Source of the DNA: an uncultured Lachnospiraceae bacterium
Lineage (GTDB): Bacteria > Bacillota > Clostridia > Lachnospirales > Lachnospiraceae
Length of the DNA: 17,089 nucleotides
Direction: 5' to 3'
Assembly (NCBI GenBank): GCA_910578795.1
Contig: CAJTSD010000063.1
Coordinates: 1 to 17,089 of the forward strand
This document shows, in pieces, positions 7,209 through 13,913 of the stretch. A model generated the notes under the pieces. That model had not been told where the DNA came from. It saw only the letters and a program-made list of their open reading frames with translations, and did no database searches. The first letter of the stretch is position 1. Every line of letters begins with the position of its first letter. The position numbers and the translations under genes are program-made.

Positions 7209-8264
7209 TCACAATCCAAAATACTGTTTTACGCACAAAAAAATCCCTGCAATGTCATCAATGCCATAAACAGGACATTGAACTTCATTTTGGGATAAAC
7301 AATCCGTAGCAATGCATATCAAATGTTCCGGGCTGCAAACCGAAGCCGTAGAAACCGCCCCCCGCACCACCTCAATTTTCGGATACGGCGCCTGTTTCAT
7401 GCCCTCGATTAAAATAATATCCGACTTACGGGATTTTTTCACAAGAGCAATCAACTCCTCCGGTGCAATCTCCCCCTGAGCGTTTATCGAAAACTGCGTC
7501 GGGGAAAAAATCGCGGCAACCCTCGCCCCCGCACTGCGAAAGCGATCCGTATCCGTGCCCTCGTAATCCATCACATAATCATGCCCGTCATGTTTGATAA
7601 CACTAACCACGTACCCTTCGACAATAAACTCGTTAATCAGCTTAATAATCAGCCCCGTCTTTCCGCTGTCCTTGATGCCGCTCACGCAAAAGACAACAGG
7701 CAGCACAAGCTCCTGATACTCCGCTTTTGTATTAATATTTTTTACAACCTTCTTGTCAAAGGCAGTATATTCCAGCTTAATATATTTCGTGCGCACACTG
7801 TTTAACAGCTTCATCAGCCGATAATTTCCGCCCTCAATACAAGCGCGCACCTGCTCCAACATCTTTTTGGAATAAATTCCGCAAAGCGGGTGGATATGCT
7901 CCTCATCCGTCAGCACATAGCAATCGTAATCAGAGCATATAAATTCTGTCATATAGGACACAAGTTCTTTTGTGATAAACGGCATATCCGCCGCGCAGAT
8001 AAAGACATATTCCTGCTGCGCCGCATTCAGAATCTGATAAATTCCCTCAAGCGGTCCGATGTTCTGATGCGCATCATACACCACACGAAGCCCCGTATCC
8101 TCGTACACGCCTTTTTCGGCAGCAGAAATAAGCACCTCTGAAAAGCCGCTAAGTTCGTTCGCTATTTTATCAATAAAACGCTGTTCATTGATGGTAAGCA
8201 GCGCCTTATTTTTCCCCATGCGCGTGCTCTTCCCGCCCGCAAGGATACCCGTACTGATGTTCAT
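7209..8264 (-). CDS. MobA-MobB fusion: molybdenum cofactor guanylyltransferase / GTP-binding adaptor
   Basis: 351 residues. The first ~188 are MobA-like: GILAGGKSTRMGKNKALL (nucleotide-binding loop), GPLEGIYQIL, FICAADMPFI (metal site) and HPLCGIY. The rest is MobB: CVSGIKDSGKTGLIIKLI with Walker A GIKDSGKT (about 196-203), SVIKHDGHDY, GTDTDRFRSAGA and DIILIEGMKQAPYPKIEVVR. MobA transfers GMP from GTP to Mo-molybdopterin to give the bis-MGD type cofactor used by enzymes such as formate dehydrogenase; MobB is a GTP-binding partner. The ATG at 8264 follows GGAG by seven bases; a GTG six bases earlier is also in frame. The fused arrangement is known from clostridia. It lies 76 bases after moeA and 48 bases before the MoeA-like gene. 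Confidence 0.92.
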   Translation of the reverse strand: MNISTGILAGGKSTRMGKNKALLTINEQRFIDKIANELSGFSEVLISAAEKGVYEDTGLRVVYDAHQNIGPLEGIYQILNAAQQEYVFICAADMPFITKELVSYMTEFICSDYDCYVLTDEEHIHPLCGIYSKKMLEQVRACIEGGNYRLMKLLNSVRTKYIKLEYTAFDKKVVKNINTKAEYQELVLPVVFCVSGIKDSGKTGLIIKLINEFIVEGYVVSVIKHDGHDYVMDYEGTDTDRFRSAGARVAAIFSPTQFSINAQGEIAPEELIALVKKSRKSDIILIEGMKQAPYPKIEVVRGAVSTASVCSPEHLICIATDCLSQNEVQCPVYGIDDIAGIFLCVKQYFGL

Positions 8265-8346
8265 ACCCACACTCCACTCTCACAAACTGCGAATTTGCAC
8301 CCTCATGTGCAAATCTGCCTGCTGAAAAATCTTGTATTTTTCAGCA
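8265..8346 (-). repeat. Intergenic hairpin-pair repeat between moeA and mobAB (copy B)
   Basis: An 11-bp perfect stem TGCTGAAAAAT/ATTTTTCAGCA (8320-8330/8336-8346) contains the moeA stop codon. It is followed (minus-strand sense) by an 8-bp stem ATTTGCAC/GTGCAAAT (8293-8300/8307-8314) and by CTGCGAATT (8287-8295) before the mobAB ribosome binding site. The same order is seen after moaA at 1566-1701. No T-run follows, so termination is unlikely within this operon. Confidence 0.5.
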
Positions 8347-9543
8347 TAACCTCATGTTCCAAACCGTCACCGTATCCCCTACATTCAGCGCCGTTTCCGC
8401 CGCAATATCAAGATAGCAGTTACACTGCGTCATATTGGAAATCACACTCGACGCGTGCGTCTGCACGGGAATCGACACCTCCCCGTGTTCCTCATACGCA
8501 CGCACAAACCGCCTTAAGCGATTAATTTTCAGATAATCACTCTTCAAAACCGCCGTCCTGACAACAGGCTTCAAAGCATTATTTCGCGTCATCGCCGCCG
8601 CAATCTCCCAAAAATAAATTTCAAAATTGACAACTGCTGCATACGGATTTCCCGAAAGACTCAAAATCGGCGTCCCATTCAAAACGCTCCCAATCGTCGG
8701 CGTCCCCGGCTGAATGTTGGCACGCGCAAAAAGCCGTTTTGCCCCGACTTTATCCAAAACCGCAGGCAGCAAATCCTTCTTTCCCACCGACACGCCGCCC
8801 GTGGTAATCACAATGTCTGCACAGTCCGCCGCCTCAGACAGCATTCGCTCCAGCGAAAGCTCCTCGTCCGCGCACACCCTCTCATACGAAACAGCAAATC
8901 CCTCCCGTTCCAATGCCGCCTTCAAAATATATAAAATACTATTGTAAATCTTTCCCTTTTCCAATGCCGTCCCAATCGGCGTAAGCTCCGACCCCGTCGA
9001 AACAAGCGCCACCCGAAGCTGCCTGTACACCTCTGCATATTCCGCCCCGATACTCGCAAGCAGCCCAACCTGTAACGGCGTAATCCGACTGTCCTTTTCC
9101 ACCGCAATCTCGCCCGGCTTCATATCCTCACCGACTTTACAGTAATTCGCATAAGGCTTTACCGACGCGTACACCACAGCCTTGTCCATGCCGTAATCCG
9201 TATCCTCCTGTCTGATAACCGCATCAAATTCCTCCGGAATATACGCCCCCGTCATCACCCGCACCGCACTGTTTTGCACATAAGAAAACGCATTGCAGTC
9301 CCCCGCACAATTCTCCCCTAATACATTCAAAACAACCGGATTATCCTTTGACGCATGCGCAATATCCGCCGCCCGCACCGCATAACCGTCCATCGCAGAC
9401 TTCGGAAACGCCGGCACAGGCTGCTCCACACAAACCGCCCTTGCCGCCACGCGTCCACATGCCTCCGTGATATGTACACGTTCTGTTTCTGACACCGGTG
9501 TCACTTTTTCCAAAAATAAATCAACACATTCTTCAATTTCCAT
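8341..9543 (-). CDS. moeA: Molybdopterin molybdenumtransferase
   Basis: 400 residues, the usual MoeA length. Motifs: PVPAFPKSAMDGYAV (about 42-56), VRVMTGAYIPEEFDAVIRQED, ITPLQVGLLASIG, VSTGSELTPIG, DIVITTGGVSVGKKDLLPAVL (TGGVSVGKKD at 248-257), PGTPTIGSVLNGTPILSLSGNP (SGNP ending about 300) and a C-terminal beta domain (about 330-400). MoeA hydrolyses the adenylylated molybdopterin made by MogA and inserts molybdenum. AGGAG stands six bases before the ATG and overlaps the fdhD stop (TAGGAG), which points to tight coupling with fdhD. A perfect palindrome TGACACCGGTGTCA lies near the 5' end (9490-9503). Confidence 0.95.
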   Translation of the reverse strand: MEIEECVDLFLEKVTPVSETERVHITEACGRVAARAVCVEQPVPAFPKSAMDGYAVRAADIAHASKDNPVVLNVLGENCAGDCNAFSYVQNSAVRVMTGAYIPEEFDAVIRQEDTDYGMDKAVVYASVKPYANYCKVGEDMKPGEIAVEKDSRITPLQVGLLASIGAEYAEVYRQLRVALVSTGSELTPIGTALEKGKIYNSILYILKAALEREGFAVSYERVCADEELSLERMLSEAADCADIVITTGGVSVGKKDLLPAVLDKVGAKRLFARANIQPGTPTIGSVLNGTPILSLSGNPYAAVVNFEIYFWEIAAAMTRNNALKPVVRTAVLKSDYLKINRLRRFVRAYEEHGEVSIPVQTHASSVISNMTQCNCYLDIAAETALNVGDTVTVWNMRLC

Positions 9544-9552
9544 GCAATTCTC

Positions 9553-10350
9553 CTATACGGCTTCCCAATACACTTCATAGCTGTCCCGCCACGCCTTACA
9601 AATCAACGTCAGATTATTACGCTTCGCAAGCTCTACCGCATCAACACTCGGCACCGATTTCGACACCAGTATCGGAACGCCCGCCATCACAGCCTTCTCT
9701 ACCATATCAACAGGCACACGTCCCGTCGTAAATAAAATACAGTCCTGAAACGTCAAACCGTTTATCAGCGCATACCCTACCGCCTTATCCAAAGCGTTAT
9801 GCCTGCCAATATCCTCAAACACACCCTGATACATTCCCCTGTAAGAAAGATAACAGCCATGCGTGCCGCTCGTCTGCCGATGCAGCGATGCGTTCTCATG
9901 AAATTTCTCTGCAAGAGCGAAAATGTGTTCTTCCAAATATGCCGCACGCGGCAGCGGTTCCAAATCCTTCACGCCGCCAAAATTTCCCAAAGGCTTATTC
10001 TGCGTACAACAGGTCGGCTCCGTATAAAGTTCGCCGTCCCCCTCAAAAAGCTCCATGCCCTCTTTCAGATAAACCTTCGCTGCATTTCCCGCTTCACAGA
10101 TAAAAACACTGTCCACGTCGCCGCATTCCCTGATTAACCCCTCCGTAACAATCCGTCCCAAAACAAGCTCCGCAAGTCTGTTTGGCGTACACATAAGCCG
10201 AACAGCAGGTCGCTCATTGATACTTATTTCCATATAATGTTCTTTTATCAGCCCGGAAGCGCTCACGTCCTTTGTCCCATCCGCCCTTACGACACGCACC
10301 TTGACTTGCGCGGTCTGCGACGGCTCTGCAAAGCGATTATTAATCGTCAT
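9553..10350 (-). CDS. fdhD: FdhD, sulfurtransferase required for formate dehydrogenase activity
   Basis: 265 residues, the normal FdhD length. Recognised by NRLAELVLGRIVTEGLI, the cysteine segment EPTCCTQNKPLGNFGG (Cys 114-115), the histidine region SGTHGCYLS, EDIGRHNALDKAVGYAL, and FTTGRVPVDMVEKAVMAGVP followed by ILVSKSVPSVDAVELA. FdhD passes sulfur from a cysteine desulfurase to the molybdenum cofactor of formate dehydrogenase. Many homologues have CxxC; here the two cysteines are adjacent. AAAGG lies eight bases before the ATG. It is the first gene of the cluster and is preceded by a predicted promoter. Its presence implies that the cell makes a formate dehydrogenase-type enzyme, although none is encoded here. 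Confidence 0.95.
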   Translation of the reverse strand: MTINNRFAEPSQTAQVKVRVVRADGTKDVSASGLIKEHYMEISINERPAVRLMCTPNRLAELVLGRIVTEGLIRECGDVDSVFICEAGNAAKVYLKEGMELFEGDGELYTEPTCCTQNKPLGNFGGVKDLEPLPRAAYLEEHIFALAEKFHENASLHRQTSGTHGCYLSYRGMYQGVFEDIGRHNALDKAVGYALINGLTFQDCILFTTGRVPVDMVEKAVMAGVPILVSKSVPSVDAVELAKRNNLTLICKAWRDSYEVYWEAV

Positions 10351-10387
10351 CGTTTCAACCTTTCATCAAAAAATTATTCCAAAATCA

Positions 10388-10416
10388 AGTATACCATATC
10401 TTCCCCGAAAAACCAA
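10388..10416 (-). promoter_or_regulatory. Predicted promoter of the fdhD-moe-mob-moa-mod cluster
   Basis: On the minus strand TTGGTT (10411-10416) is followed by a 17-base spacer and TATACT (10388-10393), with TGG in front making an extended -10. The start of transcription would be near 10381, leaving a leader of about 30 bases, too short for a known molybdenum cofactor riboswitch. No ModE-like box was recognised. Confidence 0.55.
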
Positions 10417-10437
10417 ATATTTATCAAATGTTCAATA

Positions 10438-10466
10438 TTGTGCCCGCTGTCTTTTAATGATATGAT
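10438..10466 (+). promoter_or_regulatory. Predicted promoter of the first GGDEF/EAL gene
   Basis: TTGTGC (10438-10443), a 17-base spacer and TATGAT (10461-10466) form a sigma-A-like promoter. AAGGAG at 10492-10497 precedes the ATG at 10508 by ten bases. It diverges from the fdhD promoter; the two -35 regions are about 21 bases apart, so a regulator bound between them could affect both units. Confidence 0.55.
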
Positions 10467-10507
10467 AAGATTAATATGGAAAAACATGGCGAAGGAGAAA
10501 ACCGTAA

Positions 10508-12229
10508 ATGAACCTGTGCAGTAACGAATTTTTAGACTTTTTTATGGCAATTCCCGACACAGTAGGCTCAATCGAGGAGCTTTCCGGTTACATTGCGAAA
10601 TCCGTACCTCCCGTATGTGACGCGCTTGGCATCGGAAAAATAGAACTGTGCTTAAATAACCCCGAATCGCCCTACGAGGAGCGCATCAAGGACAATCTTA
10701 CAATGTTGTACTGCTTTGCGGAGGGTTACGTCAATACTCCCCTGCGCAATCTCTACACCACGCATTCCGGCGGAACCGCCGAGATTTCATTTTACCCGCG
10801 CGAACTGATTGTCTGGAATCAGGGCGATTTAGAATACCTCCGGTTTTTTGCATCCATTATCAATGTCCTGTGTGGAAAGGCAGGGCTTGCGAAGCTTGCA
10901 GACATTTCATCCGTCACCGATGCCGTCACAGGAATCGCAAACACGGAAGGGCTCAACGCATTTATTGCCGACTGCTGCGCACGCGGCGTGGAAACCTCCT
11001 ACGCCGCGCTTTACACAAACATTAAAAATTTCCGTTATTTTAACCGCCAGCTCGGCGCAAAATACGGCGAAATTATATTGAAAAAATACGCGGAACGACT
11101 GCGTGATTTTCTGCGCAGGGATGAAGTCTGCGGCAGACTTGGCGACGATACCTACCTTGCCGTCATCAAAAACGAACGCATTAATAAGTTTTTGGAATAC
11201 ATTTCCGACATCCGCCTGCGGCTCAACATCGGCGACATGGTAAACACGTTCAATATCCAGTCAAAAACCTGTGTCTACCCGATTGCCAAAGGAGATAACG
11301 CAAGCACGATTTTATACAATATCTCCATTGCAATCAACCAGTCAAAGGGAATGCCCGACAGTAACCATATATGCTTCAAACCGCATATGCTGGACACGCT
11401 AAAACGCGAACAGGAAATTGCAGGCAGCTTCTCCAAGGCAATCGCCCTAAAAGAATTTGATGTCTACTACCAGCCAAAACTGGATTTGAACACCAGTTCC
11501 CTATGCGGATGTGAGGCGCTGGTGCGGTGGAGCAGGACAGACGGAATGCTCGCGCCTCCCGACTTTTTACACGTGCTTGAAAAGGACGGCACCATCTGCG
11601 CCCTCGACCTTTATGTGCTTGAGGAGGTCTGCATAAAACTGCGCGCATGGCTTGACTTAGGGCTGACACCCGTGCGCATTTCCACAAATTTTTCAAAGGT
11701 GCACCTGCACAACCGTTTTCTTGCGGAGGATATTATGGGCATCATCAATAAATATGCCATTCCTCCCGAATATATCGAAATAGAGTTGACCGAAAGCAGC
11801 GGATACGAGGATTTTGCTTCGCTTTCCGATTTCATAAACAGAATTAAAAACTACGGTGTTTATACGTCCATTGACAATTTCGGCACGGGATATTCTTCCC
11901 TAAAGCTAATGAGCGACCTTGAAATCGACGTGATAAAGCTCGACAAGTCTTTTCTTGCTGCCCCGTCCGCTCTTGCTGATGAACAAAGCAACGCGTCACC
12001 CGCAAACGGCAGGGCATCCCTAAAGCGTACACAGAATAACACGGTTGTCATCAAGGCAATTATTGAAATGGCGCACGCGCTCGGCATTCGGGTTATCTGC
12101 GCCGGGGTTGAGAACGATGAGCAGAAGAATTTACTGACGCAGCTCGGCTGCGATATGATACAGGGATTTCTGTATGACAAACCGCTTCCGCATAGTGAAT
12201 TTCAGAAACGTTTACAGGGCATTTCATAA
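10508..12229 (+). CDS. Degenerate GGDEF / EAL domain protein (cyclic-di-GMP signalling)
   Basis: 573 residues with no membrane segment or signal peptide. Residues 1-130 are an unassigned, possibly GAF-like, sensor region. A GGDEF domain follows (about 131-290) whose signature is R-L-G-D-D-T-Y at 210-216 instead of RxGGDEF, so cyclase activity is unlikely. The EAL domain (about 305-570) has EALVRW (336-341), Asn 394, ELTES (426-430), KLDKSF (477-482), GVEN (533-536) and Gln 552. However, the DDFGTG metal motif reads D-N-F-G-T-G (456-461). A ~20-30 residue polar insertion follows SFL (about 484-512). The protein may therefore be a weak phosphodiesterase or a c-di-GMP-binding effector. It is divergent to fdhD and monocistronic. 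Confidence 0.9.
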   Translation: MNLCSNEFLDFFMAIPDTVGSIEELSGYIAKSVPPVCDALGIGKIELCLNNPESPYEERIKDNLTMLYCFAEGYVNTPLRNLYTTHSGGTAEISFYPRELIVWNQGDLEYLRFFASIINVLCGKAGLAKLADISSVTDAVTGIANTEGLNAFIADCCARGVETSYAALYTNIKNFRYFNRQLGAKYGEIILKKYAERLRDFLRRDEVCGRLGDDTYLAVIKNERINKFLEYISDIRLRLNIGDMVNTFNIQSKTCVYPIAKGDNASTILYNISIAINQSKGMPDSNHICFKPHMLDTLKREQEIAGSFSKAIALKEFDVYYQPKLDLNTSSLCGCEALVRWSRTDGMLAPPDFLHVLEKDGTICALDLYVLEEVCIKLRAWLDLGLTPVRISTNFSKVHLHNRFLAEDIMGIINKYAIPPEYIEIELTESSGYEDFASLSDFINRIKNYGVYTSIDNFGTGYSSLKLMSDLEIDVIKLDKSFLAAPSALADEQSNASPANGRASLKRTQNNTVVIKAIIEMAHALGIRVICAGVENDEQKNLLTQLGCDMIQGFLYDKPLPHSEFQKRLQGIS

Positions 12230-12241
12230 CGAAATGCCCTG
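12215..12241 (+). terminator. Terminator-like hairpin overlapping the stop of the first EAL gene
   Basis: CAGGGCATTTC (12215-12225) and GAAATGCCCTG (12231-12241) form an 11-bp perfect stem with loop ATAAC, followed by TTTC. The TAA stop (12227-12229) straddles loop positions, so the ribosome would stop inside the structure. The T-run is short. The rest of the 60-base gap to the aminopeptidase contains only a small GCCC/GGGC hairpin. Confidence 0.5.
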
Positions 12242-12289
12242 TTTCTATGCCCATTCGGGCAGTTATAACGTCTGACGGCGTCGTACCTT

Positions 12290-13690
12290 CTATGATCTTA
12301 AAAATGCCGTATAGCCTCTTACCGCTTCATAGATATCCGCCTTACTGCTGCCCTCATACGGCGCGTGCATATTGAGCACCGCGACACCGCTGTCAATTAC
12401 GTTCATTCCGTAATTTGCCATAATGTAGGCAATTGTACCGCCCCCGCCAACGTCAACTTTTCCAAGCTCCGCAAACTGATATTTCACGCCCGCTTCATCC
12501 ATGACCTTGCGAAGCTGCGCAATGTACTCCGCATTCGCGTCATTTGAGCCGCTCTTTCCACGCGAGCCTGTAAATTTGTTGAATGTAAGCCCATGCGCCA
12601 AAAATGCCGCGTTGTTTTTCTCAAATGCACTCGCATATAACGGGTCATAGCCCGCGCTTACATCCGATGAAAGCATATTGGAATTGGCAAGCGCCCTGCG
12701 CACCAAGCGCTGTGAATCCTGCTCAGTAGCCGCAACCAGCTCCGCAACCGCATTTTCAAAAAACAGCGACTGCATTCCCGTAGCGCCCACGCTGCCAATC
12801 TCCTCCTTGTCCACCAAAAGACAGCAAAGCGCCCTGTCCGTAACATCCGAAGCCAAATCAAGCATTGCAAAAAGCGAAGTAAACGCACATATCCTGTCAT
12901 CCTGTCCGTACGCCAAAATCATGCTCCTGTCAAAGCCCAAATCCCTTGCCTTTCCTGCCGGAACAATCTCAAGCTCCGCCGACAAGAAATCCTCCTCCTC
13001 AATATCATACGTTTCTTTCAAAAGTTTCAACACATTCGCCTTGAGCGCATCCTTCTCTTCCTTTTCCAGCTCCTCATTTTCCTCAAGCGGACAGTTTCCA
13101 ATCAGCAGATCCAAGTTCTCCCCTGTCACAACCTCTGTCGCTTTCTTCGCCATCTGTTCCCCTGCAAGATGCACGAGCAAGTCCGTAATCACAAACACCG
13201 GATCCTCATCCTTCTCACCAATACAGATTTTTATCGTTGTGCCGTCCTTCTTTGCGACCACACCGTGAAGCGCCAAAGGAATTGCCGTCCATTGGTATTT
13301 CTTAATTCCGCCGTAATAATGGGTATCAAAATATGCAAATCCGTCCTTTTCATAAAGCGGATTTTGCTTGACATCAATCCTCGGCGAGTCAATATGTGCA
13401 CCCAAAATATTCATTCCCTCTGACAGTGGTTTTTTCCCTAACTGAAAGAGCGCCACGCTCTTATTCATCTGAACCACATAAAGCTTATCGCCTGCTTTTG
13501 GCGTTTCACCTGCCCCAAGCGTTGCATAAAGCTCCCGATATCCTTTTTCCTGCGCCATTTTTACGATAACCTCTACACATTCCCGCTCTGTCTTCCCCTC
13601 GTCCATACAGGTTTTATAAAGGCTGCACACCTTCTCAAGCTCTTTTTTATCCTCGTCCTGATACCCAAGCCACAAATTTTCTTTTTTCAT
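12290..13690 (-). CDS. M18 family metalloaminopeptidase (aspartyl aminopeptidase-like)
   Basis: 466 residues, typical for M18. Motifs: NILGAHIDSPRID (metal His 99, Asp 101), YGGIKKYQW, LAYGQDDRICAF (bridging Asp in GQDDR, 262-266), LLVDKEEIGSVGATG (EEIGS 296-300), DVSAGYDP (343-350), GSRGKSGSNDANAEY, KVDVGGGGTIA and VLNMHAPYE (His 442). The family removes N-terminal residues, often acidic ones, in the cytoplasm as large dodecameric shells. AAGGAG stands nine bases before the ATG. It has no evident functional link to the flanking c-di-GMP genes; it runs convergent with the first and divergent from the second. Confidence 0.94.
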   Translation of the reverse strand: MKKENLWLGYQDEDKKELEKVCSLYKTCMDEGKTERECVEVIVKMAQEKGYRELYATLGAGETPKAGDKLYVVQMNKSVALFQLGKKPLSEGMNILGAHIDSPRIDVKQNPLYEKDGFAYFDTHYYGGIKKYQWTAIPLALHGVVAKKDGTTIKICIGEKDEDPVFVITDLLVHLAGEQMAKKATEVVTGENLDLLIGNCPLEENEELEKEEKDALKANVLKLLKETYDIEEEDFLSAELEIVPAGKARDLGFDRSMILAYGQDDRICAFTSLFAMLDLASDVTDRALCCLLVDKEEIGSVGATGMQSLFFENAVAELVAATEQDSQRLVRRALANSNMLSSDVSAGYDPLYASAFEKNNAAFLAHGLTFNKFTGSRGKSGSNDANAEYIAQLRKVMDEAGVKYQFAELGKVDVGGGGTIAYIMANYGMNVIDSGVAVLNMHAPYEGSSKADIYEAVRGYTAFLRS

Positions 13691-13829
13691 GTTCCATATC
13701 TCCTTGCTTTCATAATAAAATATGATGCCACAATATCAGCGCCATATCACTACCATATCACAAATAAATTACAAATTACAATATTTTTATGCAATTTGTA
13801 TCAAATATGGCTTGTTTTTTTATTTTACT
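13691..13829. promoter_or_regulatory. A/T-rich divergent regulatory region with 11-bp phased repeats
   Basis: The gap between the aminopeptidase and the second EAL gene has no reading frame. ATATCA occurs three times at exactly 11-bp steps (13733-13738, 13744-13749, 13755-13760), within the repeat unit CCATATCAC. An inverted repeat ACAAATT/AATTTGT (13771-13777/13793-13799) follows. Several weak sigma-A-like promoters toward the aminopeptidase can be drawn, none convincing. Confidence 0.45.
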
Positions 13830-13859
13830 TTGATAAAATAGTATGTATAGTTGTAAAAT
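13830..13859 (+). promoter_or_regulatory. Predicted promoter of the second EAL gene
   Basis: TTGATA (13830-13835), an 18-base spacer and TAAAAT (13854-13859). An alternative is TTGTTT (13812-13817) with a 16-base spacer to TAAAAT (13834-13839). Either places the palindrome at 13872-13887 at or just downstream of the transcription start. Confidence 0.4.
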
Positions 13860-13871
13860 TCAGGAATTATA

Positions 13872-13887
13872 TGTGAATTTTTTCACA
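13872..13887 (+). promoter_or_regulatory. CRP/FNR-type operator palindrome
   Basis: TGTGA-N6-TCACA is a perfect match to the palindrome bound by many CRP/FNR-family regulators (for example CRP in Enterobacteria and Fnr in Bacillus). It lies between the predicted promoter and the GGGAGG ribosome binding site of the second EAL gene. Binding here would more likely repress than activate. It can also fold as a 7-bp hairpin with a T4 loop. Confidence 0.45.
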
Positions 13888-13913
13888 TTTTGTTTTAACA
13901 GGGAGGGATTTTT

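Noticed and set aside
10485..10523. Short leader frame MAKEKTVNEPVQ overlapping the start of the first EAL gene
   Set aside because: Its ATG lacks a Shine-Dalgarno sequence, while AAGGAG fits the EAL start at 10508; it looks accidental.
11664..11677. TGACACCCGTGCGC in the first EAL gene as another palindrome copy
   Set aside because: Only part of the right arm matches and no T-tract follows.
13416..13437. CTGACAGTGGTTTTTT in the M18 gene as a fourth copy of the TGACAC palindrome
   Set aside because: It lacks the second arm, and it encodes a conserved M18 segment (KKPLSEGMN), so it is explained by the protein.
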